A stretch of DNA of 64,000 bases from Platerodrilus igneus (GCA_036346225.1 JARFIW010000108.1:5536501-5600500); one strand, 5' to 3'; positions 12,598-23,094 are shown, counted from the stretch's first letter. Notes: generated by a model from the letters alone, not told the origin. Program-made: numbers and translations.

Positions 12598-13238
12598 TAA
12601 ACTACTTTTCAAATCACTCATACCAACATAAAATCAATACAATCTTAGCAATAAAATACAGAATAATTAAAATAAGCGACCCCGAATTTCATCACAAAAA
12701 TTTAATTGAACTAAAAAACATCTTCATAAACAATGGTTTCCCTAAAAATCTAATAAACAAAATAATATTTAACAACCAAATTCACCACAAAGAAGAAAGT
12801 ACGGTAACACAAAAACAATACAGATCATTACCATATATTCAAAATTTATCAATTAATTTAAAAAAGATTTTAAAACAACCTAATATAGAAATTACTTTTA
12901 ATTATAGTAAATCAACCAAAGAACTTTTCACAAATTTAAAAGACAAAACAAAAAAACTGAAAATAAGCAATACTATATATAGAATCAAATGTTCATGTGG
13001 AGGACAATATGTAGGTCAATCAAAACAATACCTGGGTAACCGGCTAACACAACATAAAAGCGACGCCAAAATAGGAAAAACAACCTGCGCACTTTCGACA
13101 CATATAAAAAGAAACAATCACACTTTAGATCTACAAAATGTCGAAATACTTGAAATAGAATCTAATTATTACAAACGATTATTTTTAGAATCCTACCACA
13201 TTCAAAAAACAAATAACTGTTTAAATGAAAAAAACTGA
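12598..13238 (+). pseudogene. PLE-1, C-terminal linker and GIY-YIG endonuclease
   Basis: This is the C-terminal half of the Penelope-like protein, separated from its reverse transcriptase by the transposon at 1724-12595. The first residues continue the conserved PLE block in which SGRY is followed by N-Y-x-S-N-H. The GIY-YIG nuclease, which nicks target DNA for PLE retrotransposition, spans about 12970-13200: TIYRIKCSCGGQYVGQS, then an R-x4-H motif (NRLTQH) and an acidic residue in the LFLES region. The Cys pair in the KCSCG segment is also seen in other PLE endonucleases. The stop at 13236-13238 is followed by about 100 bp of A-rich 3' sequence, cut off by an LTR fragment at about 13345. If one TA copy is removed the two halves are in frame. 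Confidence 0.9.
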
Positions 13239-13344
13239 TATTAATAACTTAGAAGCAGTATACTTTGGACTTTATAATTTTAGAAAACAAATATAACATT
13301 CCTAATAACTAGAAAACCAGATCACACATTGTAGCCTTTTTACT

Positions 13345-13790
13345 TCTGATTTAGTTTAACGAGAATTTCCGATAATTAAAAAGGAGCCCACGGCAAGTTA
13401 AGATGGAAGGTGGCTCTATGTTGAGGAAATCTCAAAGGCAAAGCGGCTAGTCGAACTTATATGCTCTGGGTAGAGAATGAGCTGTGGGTCGGGGTGTAAT
13501 TGCAACCACTAATAATAAAAATAAGGCGCCACCGTATTTTTTTATACTGAGAAGACCTAATACAAGTCCCTTGTACAAGGCTAATGCGGAAACCTTTCTC
13601 CTATAACCGCTATATAATTTCAAAGACCACCTAATCTTTAAAGTGTCTTACCTTATGGCTCGACCTTGACCTTAGCAATCCTGCACTGCACCTGTGAACA
13701 GATTAAACAAAGAAAAGCACTGTTTGTGCATTCAAACTCAAAATAATTAAATACAATCCGAATCGACTTTCATTCCTCTTAAATAAAAAT
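13345..13790 (-). mobile_element. LTR-B family fragment (solo, diverged)
   Basis: It contains the LTR-B hallmark pair GGGTAGAG (about 13467) and GGCGCCACC (about 13525), in the same relative orientation as the complete LTR at 43340-44893. It is most similar, in opposite orientation, to 50060-50495; both share TTGTACAAGG, the GGAAACCTTT block and the GCCTTTGAGATTTC block. It truncates the 3' end of PLE-1. No coding sequence was seen. Confidence 0.55.
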
Positions 13791-14604
13791 AGTCTTTAGT
13801 CCGAAAATAAGAATCTATTCAACTGGTATTCAATAATGTAATTTTCTACAAAAAATATGTCTTCCTTTATAAGTTAATTTAAATTAGGAAGAGTTAATTA
13901 GAATGGTACTGAATATATCCGTACCAATTACTATTTAATGAGGTTTATGTAACAAATTGACAAAGCATAAAATTGCTTATTTATAGAAAGCGTTAATTAT
14001 GGTAAATTTACCTTAATTTCACAGTAGATAATTACAGATAACTTGTTCATAAAATATCAAATGTAAAGATTTAATTTCTAAAAATTAAAGTTGTAAGAAT
14101 TTACTTTATTTAATTAGTAGTGACATCTTCTGATGTTTCATTGAGTTAATAAAAAAATTATGTAGAAACAAATTACAGATTCATATCGTATGACTACGTA
14201 AAATATAATTGAGGTCTGTCCTTGACCTGTTCAAAGTTAACACAAGTCGGTTAAAATAAAATTTATCTCGTTACTACGTGGACAGTTCAAACAACATACG
14301 AATATAATTTTTTGTACATACCAGAACTCCATATTGCACCAAAATACTTGCTTGAAAGCTGACATATGTACTGACAACGGAAAATTCCATTCCAAACAAA
14401 CAGCTGCGCTGTATACTGAAAAACACGTCACTTGGCTTCCATTATCTGCGTTTCAATTTACAGATGTTCCATGAGTAATTCTCACCACGAGAAAACTAAT
14501 GTTGTTTGTAATTAACTTGAATAAATTTATCTATGTGATTCCATATTATACAAGGATAGAATTGTTTTCATTTAATTTCGCATGAATACCATTCAGAAAA
14601 GTGC
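13791..14604. other. AT-rich DNA, no feature recognised
   Basis: No repeat, RNA or convincing coding frame was seen. A minus-strand frame at 14237-14431 has no recognisable motif. I could not link it to the candidate exon at 14605-14850. Confidence 0.4.
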
Positions 14605-14702
14605 TTATTTATAATTTACGTTGCAATATATTTTAAAAATAAATTTAATTATTCCCAAAGTTACACTGAAAATTTCAATTAATATTATAATAGAAACAAA
14701 TT

Positions 14703-14850
14703 CACTTACTGTTCCTAATGGTCTTTTAACAAAAACTTCATCGTTCTTCACGACTGGTTTCAACAAACAAATGGACCATCCAAAACAAATTATGAAGATA
14801 GCTTCCACGAGCAATCTTCCACCGTGAATGCTTCCAACAACAAAAATCAA
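14703..14850 (-). CDS. Candidate first exon of a secreted or membrane protein, possibly esterase-like
   Basis: On the minus strand an ATG at 14850-14848 opens a frame with a hydrophobic signal-like stretch (VEAIFIICFGWSICLL). This is followed by NDEVFVKRPLGT, and then a near-consensus splice donor GTAAGTG just below 14710. Insect carboxylesterase-type alpha/beta hydrolases often start with a signal peptide followed by V-x-T-P-L-G-x, and a first intron near that point is common. The resemblance is short, so the assignment is only a suggestion. No second exon with the expected oxyanion or catalytic motifs was found at lower coordinates within the window; the gene could have a long first intron or be a remnant. 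The 5' flank (14851-15000) has no clear TATA box. Confidence 0.3.
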
Positions 14851-15145
14851 TCACGGACATCGCTCCTAAGAACAATTATCGACCTGCTTGAACCACAGCT
14901 ATGTTAGAAGTACCAGCCGAGCTTGTTGCTATTCAGTAACAAATTTACCTTGCAGTTATTGAGTAGAGGGGGCTTTAAGAAGGATACTACACAAAAGCTT
15001 TTATATTGTCACCGTAGAATTTAACTTTTAACATGAACTAAATACTAGTTCTTTATTGGACAATAGATGTTATTAAATTAAGTGGATTGGATAACATTAT
15101 AATGTATTATATTATTTAATATTTAATAAAAGGATTGATTATACA

Positions 15146-15168
15146 GATATATATATATATATATATTA
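15146..15168. repeat. (TA)n microsatellite
   Basis: Uninterrupted AT dinucleotide run of about 22 bp. Confidence 0.9.
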
Positions 15169-15327
15169 GGTAGAAAATAAAATTGCTACAACATACAGTC
15201 TCATAGATTTCTTCACACAAAGTTTATATAAATAATAACATTTTCTCAACTAAGTGTTCTACACTAAACTAAATCAAACTAATAAATTACAGATACAACA
15301 ACCCAAAAAACAAACCAGTTTCCTATT

Positions 15328-15440
15328 ACACACACACACACACACAGACACACACACACACACACACACACATACATACACACACACATAAACACACACA
15401 CACACACACACATCCACACACATATCCACACACATATACA
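15328..15440. repeat. (CA)n microsatellite, interrupted
   Basis: About 110 bp of CA repeats with GACA, CATA and CATC interruptions. Confidence 0.92.
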
Positions 15441-15820
15441 CTTAATGAAGATTTGTTGGTCAGATAAAACAAGAATTTCTAATTAATCATAACATTTTGT
15501 ATTTTATTCAAATTATTTTAACGTAGAAAGCTAGTATTGAAATACATCACTTGTAACAACAACTTTCAATGAGATGACGTTACATGTCAAAACTGGTTTT
15601 CTATAAAAACACATTAAGTAAGTAATTTATAACTTTTATATATATGTAATTTAATGCTATCTATTTGTAGCTTATGATTAAGGAAACAAATTTTCCGAAA
15701 CGTTAAGTGTAATAAATGTTTTAAACCAAACCACTATCTTATTTCGAACGAAATATATCCCAATATTTATACAAAATCAATTAATTTATAACAAATACGT
15801 TCGTTATTGAAAGCAAGATC

Positions 15821-15822
<2 letters not shown>

Positions 15823-15872
<50 letters not shown>
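15823..15872. repeat. (TA)n microsatellite
   Basis: About 50 bp of perfect TA repeats. Confidence 0.92.
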
Positions 15873-15874
<2 letters not shown>

Positions 15875-18559
15875 CAGTGGAAGTGTAAAGATATGAGCCG
15901 CGGTGTTGGGCCGTCATAAAATTTAAAAAAAAATTATTTTTTTTAAATCTTTCAATACGTCTGGAACGCCTCCTTTTTATTTTTATACACCCCGACTAGC
16001 TTTACCATTTGCTTCTTGATAGATACTTACCATCCTAAGTTCACTCTTTCTCACATATACTGTCAAATAAAATTACCACTCAAATAATGCAACGAAACAT
16101 ACGACCTTTTATTTATACAACTTAAGAGTTTTCTTTACCAAAAAAATATTCGTATATACAGCTTCATCAAATATTACAATCTCAAACCTTAAACCTTTTA
16201 AAATTTCATGATTTCAATTTATTTCAACAGTTTTATTTTATACGAGTAGATGGGCCAGTCGTGAAACCCTAAATTGACTTTTATTCTGGTCTATGGTGAG
16301 CTCAGTATAAACCCAGTTACTTTAAATGCCTAAACACATCGCATCTTTGTTTAAAACAACGTTAAAAACTCGTTTACTCCTTACATTAAAAATTTTATCA
16401 TTTATTTACACTTTTAATTTAAAAAAATACAACTTGCCTTTTACATATATCCTTTAAATGAGTTTTTATGGTCATAAAATACACCCCCAATGTGCCAAAT
16501 CACTCAAGCTCAAAATAACAGCGCAAAATCTTCAAGCAAAAGCAATAGAAATTGATTTCGTTACTTGGAGTAAGCTTTTTTCATCATCACCTTAGAAGAT
16601 GTTGTCCAAAAAAACCTCTTCGTGGCTTTCATACACTTCTCTGTTATACGTAGCTCAAACCCATTTTCATTTGCTATCCAAATCTCTGCAGCCTCCTTCA
16701 GTGTTTCTACCCCGATAATTCTCTAGACCAAACTTAATTACCTTCCGTAACTATCCAACCTCAAGCATCCTTGTTCCAAACAATTCTCATCTCGCTTACC
16801 CTAGTAACATCCTTCCGTCAGGTTTGTTGACTGGAGTAACAGCACCGTTTACTAACTAGCACCCACTTGTGCAATTCATACGTTTAATTACTTATCGATG
16901 AACTGTACTAACACCGTTTTATACACTTTTAAACTTGGAAGTTACAATGCAAGCTCAGCGACGTCAAACGGATAAGCGAAGTAAGAGAGCTTTACCTCGT
17001 CTCCTTGTGTATTTATAATCGTCAATCCACACCTCCTGTAATCTATTTCAAACGAAAAACTCCCCTCCCGTAGATAATTCTGAAAATTTTGCACGTAACG
17101 GACTTGTGAAACCGAGAATTCTCATTCCATTGTCGCACTATTCCAAAAACTGCTCAACGGGCGTAATCTTCTTGAAAATTTCCAGCATTCGACCAATCAC
17201 ACACCTTTTCCCCATTCTCAGGTGCAGTCTTTAGCTGTCTTCCCTCGTTTAACCCATGTTTGTTGTCTCTTTTACAATCCCACTCAATCAACAGAAAATC
17301 GATATTGTGGTTGACCTCCAAACCTGTCGCGTACTTTAAACGCGTATTTTATCCAACGTCTGCTATATGCGATCTCTGTCTGTTTTGCGCTATGAACATT
17401 CCGTCGCACTCTGCTTTCAAACCATCTGCTGTTTTAGTAGCTTTTGCATCGACCGTTAAATACAATTCTACAGAATTATATTCCAACGTTCATTTCAGTT
17501 CCTCGAACCGGTTTATTTATTTGTCTGGTTTCCTATGAAGCAACAGTCCGTTTAAACTAGTATTTCCAAGTTTTAGAATTTATTAGGATTTGTATTTAAC
17601 GATTTGTCCAGTCAAATGGAGAATATGCGTTTACCTTATTAATTTTATATACCCAAAAGCTCTGTTTATTATCTGATGCCCTTGATTTACAACTTTTTTA
17701 AAATAGTAAAGCTAATTATGCGTATCCTTGAGTTTCGCATACCTCAAAGCTTCTACGCGTTATGCAAATTTAACATTCCGATTTATAAATACAAAAGTAT
17801 GCTATTATCCGTCCGTTTTCAATGTCACAATTAATTAATTTGGCGCGTAAATAAATTATTCCTATTTCCTATATACACAGTCGTTACAAATTTATTATCT
17901 AGACCTATTTATCCCTCAACCTATAATTTCCACGACAATATATATTATAAATGTTCGAGAACTCTACACAATTGCAGTTCTATACTTTGCACCGGTAGCC
18001 TATCCTCAGCAATTAGACGCTCAGGGAGAGTTCAATCGTAACAGTTTCTGTCGTGCGTATATACAAATTTTCTTTATTTGGTTGTCCTTAAGTACCTTCG
18101 CGGATCCTATATAGTTTTATAATGGTTACTGTTCAAAACGTGAAACATCTGTCCGTTTAAAATACAATTATTTGAATAAATTATGGTTTTAAACAAAATG
18201 TAGAGTACTTATAAATTAGGTTTTACTCTAATGACTGTTTATCCGGGTATTGTGAATTTGAAACCATACACGATTCACCCACGTGTCTTTCTTATCATGT
18301 GCTGCTGCAGGGCTCTTGCATCTTTACCTGTAACTTCAAATAAGTGTTATTGTTTTGTATTGTTATCTCAATTTATAAATAAAAACCTCAATTTTTTATT
18401 ATTATTTATTACATCAAGAAAGTTTCTTAATTTTCTTGTCCAAATCCCGTACCTCGATCACAGTTATTCCAAAATGCAATGGTTCCCTTTACAAGGTGGC
18501 GTAATAATCCAACGCCCTTTTTACCTATCTAACTACGAGTACTAATACTACTGGCAACC
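15873..18559. other. Intergenic DNA without recognised genes
   Basis: About 2.7 kb of mixed-composition DNA, less AT-rich between 16500 and 17500. Short open frames such as 17260-17538 and 18231-18545 show no motif, no codon signature and no neighbours that support them. No repeat family shared with the rest of the window was noticed. Confidence 0.4.
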
Positions 18560-18564
18560 ACTAT

Positions 18565-18714
18565 TGTTAATTATTGTTTGTAGTGTACTCTAATGAAGCC
18601 AGACGTAGACTACCTTTATTCAAAATAAAACATAAGACCATACATACAATAAAGCTAGTGAGGATGTTAGGCAACCCAACTTACAGAAGATACAATTGTG
18701 TTGTCTACCTAACA
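18565..18714 (-). repeat. Gypsy-1 3' LTR
   Basis: 150-bp LTR, TG...CA ended, matching 45655-45802. It is preceded by the ACTAT target duplication at 18560-18564. Confidence 0.92.
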
Positions 18715-18808
18715 TCTCCTCAATTGAATAAATAAAAATTAATTATGGTTTTTAACTAAATAATCTCTTGCTAATAAGTAACATAGTTCTGAAATTTTCG
18801 AAGTAATT

Positions 18809-18939
18809 TTATTTCACGTTTCTGGCGCACTTCACTTTTACAACTTCTTCAGGATACACTGTGACACTGTCGTTATTCACTTCATTCGGACTAATGACAT
18901 AATCTGCTGTATAAGTAGGTGAAAAATGCATATCATGAT
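18809..18939 (-). pseudogene. Gypsy-1 pol, C-terminal tail (detached)
   Basis: This 43-codon tail (DMHFSPTYTADYVISPNEV, ending CARNVK and stop) lies on the far side of the palindromic element from the integrase. It is the natural end of the pol frame: with one CATGAT target copy removed, the integrase frame at 40103 runs straight into it. The longer open frame extending to 19054 reads into the GC-rich repeat of the inserted element and is not part of the gene. Confidence 0.8.
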
Positions 18940-19047
18940 AGTAGGTGGTTTGTGCCGGTTCTGGGCCCTCATCCGCCTCCGCCGCCGCCTCCTCCGTCTC
19001 CGCCTCCTCCGCCGCCGCCGCCGCCGACTCCTCCTCCGCCGCCTTTG
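18940..19047 (+). repeat. Left terminus of the palindromic element with (CCG/CCT)n minisatellite
   Basis: The 29-bp terminus is followed at 18970-19045 by a run of CCG and CCT triplets. This creates long artificial Pro-rich and Glu/Ala-rich open frames on the two strands, which I do not treat as genes. Confidence 0.85.
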
Positions 19048-19640
19048 TTATCAATTAATATTAGATTTTTCTCAGCTACTCGAATTTCTAGGAATTTTTT
19101 AGGTAGCATCAGCCCCCAGGGAGCTACCCTCATTTTAAGATTTTTTTACCGCTAACATTCTGAACCAAATAGTTTTCTTCGACTAACCATTTTTCATCTT
19201 TCGAGATAAACCTATCTTGTTTGGATCAATTAATATTAGAATTTTCACAGCTACCCGAATCTTTAGGAATTTTTCAGATAGCATCACCCCCAAGGGAGCT
19301 ACCCCAATTTTAAGATTTCTTACCTGTAGCGACTTTTGAGCGTTCTTATAAATTTTACGCAGAATTCGAATCTGTAAACAGATTTGAAATCGGACCACGC
19401 CCTGCAAAGTTATACCCCTTTAAAGCTCTCAAACCTCTAAATTTTGCTCTTTGCTTTATAAGCAAAACTAACAAATAGTTTTCTTCGTCTAACCAATGCA
19501 TTTTTTGAGATAAACCTATCTTGTTTGGTATCAATTAATATTAGAATTTTCTCAGCTATCCGAATTTTTAGAAATTTTTTAGATAGCTCCATTCCATAGG
19601 GAGTTACCCGAATTTAAAATTTTTTTTTATCAATGTCGAT
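19048..19640 (+). repeat. Subterminal repeats of the palindromic element, left arm
   Basis: At least three diverged copies of a unit of roughly 140 bp run from 19048 to 19640. Each contains ATCAATTAATATTAGA, CAGCTA(C/T)CCGAAT, GATAGCATCA and GGGAGCTACCC. A fourth copy lies at about 21590-21750. Between copies sits a segment with GGACCACGCCCTGCAAAGTT (about 19395 and 21515). These are candidate transposase-binding repeats. Confidence 0.7.
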
Positions 19641-19867
19641 TTCTAATCAGCTATCCTTTTTAATATCTACAGTCCTTTAACCAAACTTGTACCAGTATTA
19701 ACATAAATAAATTAAGCACGCAAAAATTTAATAATTTATTTTATCCGATTTACAGTTTAATAAACTAATTACAAATTTTACAAAGTATAACATTTATCTT
19801 CTTCGTTTAACCAAATCCAAGCAGGTTAAAGTAACATGTAACAAAAAATAGAAATTAATGTGTTGTT

Positions 19868-20055
19868 TAAGAAATTAGGTTTGGACATTCTTTCAAAACA
19901 GATTGTGTTGATTTAATCATTTTATTTAAAGGAACTTCATTTTTACGTTTTTTGACTATTGGTCTGTAAGGACCCTCAGACAGCAAAGTCTCTACTCTAT
20001 CAACATAGTCTTGTTTATCCAGAATAACCAACCTATTCCCCTTATCAGCCTTTAA
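19868..20055 (-). pseudogene. PLE-2 inverted fragment of the reverse transcriptase N-terminal region
   Basis: Read on the minus strand it encodes ADKGNRLVILDKQDYVDRV and then LLSEGPYRPI. This is the conserved ADKG block and following spacer that lie upstream of the fingers in PLE proteins. Its orientation is opposite to the rest of PLE-2. The junction at about 20055/20056 skips the whole region between ADKG and YVDD. Confidence 0.8.
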
Positions 20056-20491
20056 TATGGTTAAGGTACGTGGATGATATTTTTGCAGTTTTTGACACTT
20101 CTAAATCAAATGTTGATGATTTTCTTAAAGAAATGAATTCAAAATTTCAAAGCATAAAATTTACGTATGAACTAGAGAATAATGGACAATTACCCTTTTT
20201 AGATACATTAGTAATTAGAAATGGTAATAAATTAGAATTTGACATTTATAGAAAAGAAACCAATGTAAATCGCTTTATTTTGTCTTCCTCTAATCATAGC
20301 ATACAACATAAGTTGGCTTCATTTAACTTTTTAATTAATAGATTATTGATTTTCCTTTAAATAAAAACAGATTTAATAAGGAATTTGCTCTTATTAAACA
20401 AATAGCGAATTACAATGGTTTCTCTTCTGATATTATAGATAATATTTTTAGAAAGTGTAAAAATAGGATCAACATCCGTAAATCAACGACT
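20056..20491 (+). pseudogene. PLE-2 reverse transcriptase, catalytic YVDD to thumb
   Basis: The frame starts within the catalytic box (YVDDIFAVFD at about 20066). It continues through FTYELENNGQLPFLD, a typical PLE stretch, and RFILSSSNHSIQHK, where PLEs carry N-x-H-S-x-H. A frameshift near 20345 separates it from the downstream piece, which continues (NRFNKEFALIKQIANYNGFS) to the endonuclease frame. Confidence 0.8.
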
Positions 20492-21001
20492 TTGCAATCA
20501 ACCACCTCTAACGATAATGTTAAATATGTTAAACTTCCGTTTCACAAAACTACAAAGGGTCTTGATAAAATATTCAAACAGTGTAATTTTAAAATTGCTT
20601 TCACTAATACTAATAAAATTAAAGATTTGCTAGGTAATCCAAAAGACAAGGGGGAAAAATTGCAAAAGTCGGGGATTTATGAAATTAGTTGTGCAGGGCC
20701 AGGGTGTTTTCAAAAATATATTGGTCAGACCAAGAGGAATATAACAACAAGATTTAAAGAACACATTGCTCACTTCAAATATGGTAAATATGAAAGGTCT
20801 CAGGTCGCCAAACATATATTTGAAACCAGCCACCCCGTTAAACTAGAAAATGTTAAATTGTTAAAAGCAGTACCAACGTTTTCCTCCTTAAATGCCTATG
20901 AATCAATTAAAATTGTTAAACATAAAGGACCCCTCTTAAACACCGATAAAGGGCCAATAGAGTCATCTGCTTTGCTTTCCCTATTGGTCAACAACCAATG
21001 A
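20492..21001 (+). CDS. PLE-2 GIY-YIG endonuclease domain
   Basis: Intact 169-codon frame with the Penelope-type nuclease. Motifs are GIYEISCAGPGC with FQKYIGQTKR directly after it, R-F-K-E-H (Arg and His of the active site), and E in the NAYESIKI segment near the end. It would make the target-site nick for PLE retrotransposition. The upstream part (LPFHKTTKGLDKIFKQCNF) is the usual linker. The copy as a whole is dead because its reverse transcriptase is incomplete. The opposite-strand frame 20630-20833 is a shadow. Confidence 0.85.
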   Translation: MQSTTSNDNVKYVKLPFHKTTKGLDKIFKQCNFKIAFTNTNKIKDLLGNPKDKGEKLQKSGIYEISCAGPGCFQKYIGQTKRNITTRFKEHIAHFKYGKYERSQVAKHIFETSHPVKLENVKLLKAVPTFSSLNAYESIKIVKHKGPLLNTDKGPIESSALLSLLVNNQ

Positions 21002-21109
21002 GAAAGCAAGATTAAATTGGTTCCGCTTCAGTAGGTTTAGAATTAGTATAAATTAAGTAGATTTAAGTTATAATGTCACAATTCACTTGTTTGTTGTTGA
21101 GAACACCAG

Positions 21110-21162
21110 CCAGGTTTTCTACTGATGATGGCCACATAGTGGTCGAAATACGTATTTAGTAA
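21110..21162 (+). ncRNA. Hammerhead ribozyme-like motif in PLE-2 3' region
   Basis: CTGATGA at 21122-21128 is followed by a 6-bp stem II (GGCCAC, loop ATA, GTGGTC; 21130-21144) and GAAA at 21145-21148. Together these are the invariant hammerhead core. After GAA comes the self-complementary ATACGTAT (21148-21155), which gives a very short stem III that would close best in a dimer. CTA (21119-21121) can pair with TAG (21157-21159) as a minimal stem I. Minimal type-I hammerheads are known in Penelope-like elements. Activity is not shown by sequence alone. Confidence 0.6.
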
Positions 21163-21981
21163 TTTAAATATTTTTTGTGGTTAAGGGTTTTTATTTAATT
21201 TTATTTAAATCGCTCTGAATTACATGTGGAAGCTGTATATAATTTCTTTTTAAAAGTGTATATCTTCTCCAAACAAATACGGTTATTACAGTAGGAAAGT
21301 ACGCTAAATGCGAGTCAATTAATAGCAATTTAATATTGCTTACTGATCTACCTTAATTAGGTTGCTGTACTATTAGGAACCATGTACTTTTTGTTGTCCT
21401 CGCCCGACAAACTGATTTTATTAATTAATTGGGTATAAAGTTGGTGTTTACATGGTTTCGTTTAAGACCTCGTACATATTTTCCGGATTACTAGAAGACG
21501 TTATGATTTAAAATAGGACCACGCCCTGCAAAGTTACATTTTAAAGCTCTCAAACCTCTAAATTTTGCCCTTTGCTCCCACATCTGAACCAAATAGTTTT
21601 TTTCGTCTAACCAATGCATCTTTCGAGATAACCCTATCTTGTTTGGTATCAAGTAATATTAGAATTTTCTCAGCTACCTGAATCTCTATGATATTCTTAG
21701 ATTGCATCATTCCCCAGGGAGCTACCCCAATTTTAAGATTTTCTGCATGCAGCGATTTTATGACCGTCCATATAAATTTTTTAACGATGTGACACATCTT
21801 GTTAGTCTAAAATTTTACGTAGAATCCGAATCTGCAAACAGATTTAAAATCGGATCATCCCTTACAAAGTTACTCCTTTAAAGTCTTAAACCTCTTTAAA
21901 TTGTTTTGCTCATCTATAACATATGCTTTAAACAACCATTTCTCTTGTATACAGAATACTTACTAATAAAGCAATTTAATT

Positions 21982-22188
21982 TTAAATAACTTCTACGCCA
22001 TATTTTTCGAAAATGGCAGGCTTGAATATTTTCTTTGGAAACAATCGAAGATTGCCGAAGACACTCGAAGATTGCACAAACGCGGTCACTAAACCACAAT
22101 TAATAATCGCCTTTATAGGTTTAACATTTTTACCATTACCCAATGACTTTAATTTCTTATTGGAGAGAATCCTTATTCTCCCACGCAC
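21982..22188 (-). CDS. Short ORF conserved in both arms, unrecognised
   Basis: A 68-codon frame (MRGRIRILSNKKLKSLGNGK at its start) is also intact in the right arm at 38036-38242, with two or three residue differences. It is Lys/Arg-rich with no known motif. A reverse-strand frame of 61 codons (22013-22198) is equally conserved, because the DNA is, so conservation does not prove coding. Reported as a weak candidate. Confidence 0.2.
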   Translation of the reverse strand: MRGRIRILSNKKLKSLGNGKNVKPIKAIINCGLVTAFVQSSSVFGNLRLFPKKIFKPAIFEKYGVEVI

Positions 22189-22590
22189 TGCTGCGTAGTT
22201 GCATGCCTACCCCTTTTGGGGGGTATATGCTCGCTGTAGGTTGTAAGATCCTCGGTTTTACTTAACTACACTTTGTGAGACCCCTTTAATCTTTTTAATC
22301 GTGTCCTTCTCGCGTACAATACAGTAGGACTTAGCCTTACTACCAACAAATTATAATACTAGACCCACATTAAAGTTGTCTTTGAATTTCTTTACAATTT
22401 TTTGTTAACATGCGGTGTATTGTGTTTATTATTTGCGGGGTACACCACTTGAAACCTAAAAATAAAAACAAGATAGTTTAATACGTCTATTAATAATTTT
22501 TGCTAATGTTGGCGATACAAATATGTAAAAACAAACTTTATCAAGAAAATATAATGTTTTTAATAGAATACATACATGTATTGATAACAT

Positions 22591-23094
22591 CTATAAACCG
22601 CTGTGGTAACCAGAGTCTGGCGAATCTGGGATAGCCAAATCTCTAAACATTTGCGCAAGCGATTGCCTTGTAGTTGCATCTTTTAAGTACTGGATGGGGA
22701 AACATTTAATAAGTTCCAACACTGTCAAGTAATTTAAATTGCTGCAATCATTAGACAGAGAAATACTGGCACTGCTCTCTCCCTCTAATAACGTTTGAAC
22801 CCTTTCTTCCTCCGTCGTATTTCCACATACTTTTTTTATATCACCAACAAATTTTTCGTAAAATTCTGGAAAGTTTCTACACCTTAACTCAGCCATTTTA
22901 AAACAGATTAATTCTCGCAAATTTAAAAGCTTGATGCACTCGTACGCAGGTAGCACAATAACATTCCGATCTTTCGTAATCTCCATATTATATAAATTCT
23001 CTTTTTCAAAATTGTTCAACAGCCATATACTTCTATTAAAGGCTGTGCTCAGCTGCAATTTTGAAATCTTGATCCAATTGTATGTCAACAACAT
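22591..23094 (-). CDS. Gene A, downstream reading frame (unknown protein), left arm
   Basis: 167-codon frame from 23094 down to 22591, unrecognised. The likely coding part begins where the upstream frame stops (about 23038). It contains FNRSIWLLNNFEKENLYNME, LRELICFKMAELRCRNFPEF, and a C-terminal region with TVLELIKCFPIQYLKDATTR and QSLAQMFRDLAIP. It looks mostly helical and acidic, with a Ser-rich hydrophilic stretch in the middle. It overlaps the upstream frame by 59 nt in the +1 register, so it may be the second half of one protein made by frameshifting or a separate gene. The right-arm copy (37137-37634) has a frameshift near 37365, so this left copy is the better preserved one. Confidence 0.5.
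   Translation of the reverse strand: MLLTYNWIKISKLQLSTAFNRSIWLLNNFEKENLYNMEITKDRNVIVLPAYECIKLLNLRELICFKMAELRCRNFPEFYEKFVGDIKKVCGNTTEEERVQTLLEGESSASISLSNDCSNLNYLTVLELIKCFPIQYLKDATTRQSLAQMFRDLAIPDSPDSGYHSGL

Larger units (their letters stand above)
19868..21205 (+). mobile_element. PLE-2: Penelope-like insertion with inverted 5' part, left arm only
   Basis: The right arm at the mirrored site (39013-39180) has 168 bp of other sequence instead, so this copy inserted into the left arm and replaced or deleted about 170 bp. It has a 5' piece in reverse orientation (19868-20055), a jump directly to the YVDD region, the GIY-YIG domain, and a 3' tail with a hammerhead-ribozyme-like motif. It belongs to a different PLE subfamily from PLE-1. 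Confidence 0.85.

Noticed and set aside
13440..13480. tRNA-like A-box (GGTAGAG) in the LTR-B copies, suggesting a SINE
   Set aside because: No matching B-box at the right distance and no A-rich or tailed 3' end; the full copy at 43340-44893 has LTR ends and a primer-binding site.
18809..19155. Open frames rich in Glu/Ala (minus) or Pro (plus) across 18919-19155, and the plus/minus equivalents near 39908-40114
   Set aside because: They are produced by the CCG/CCT triplet array at the ends of the palindromic element; only the stretch below 18940 on the minus strand is real coding sequence (Gypsy-1 pol tail).
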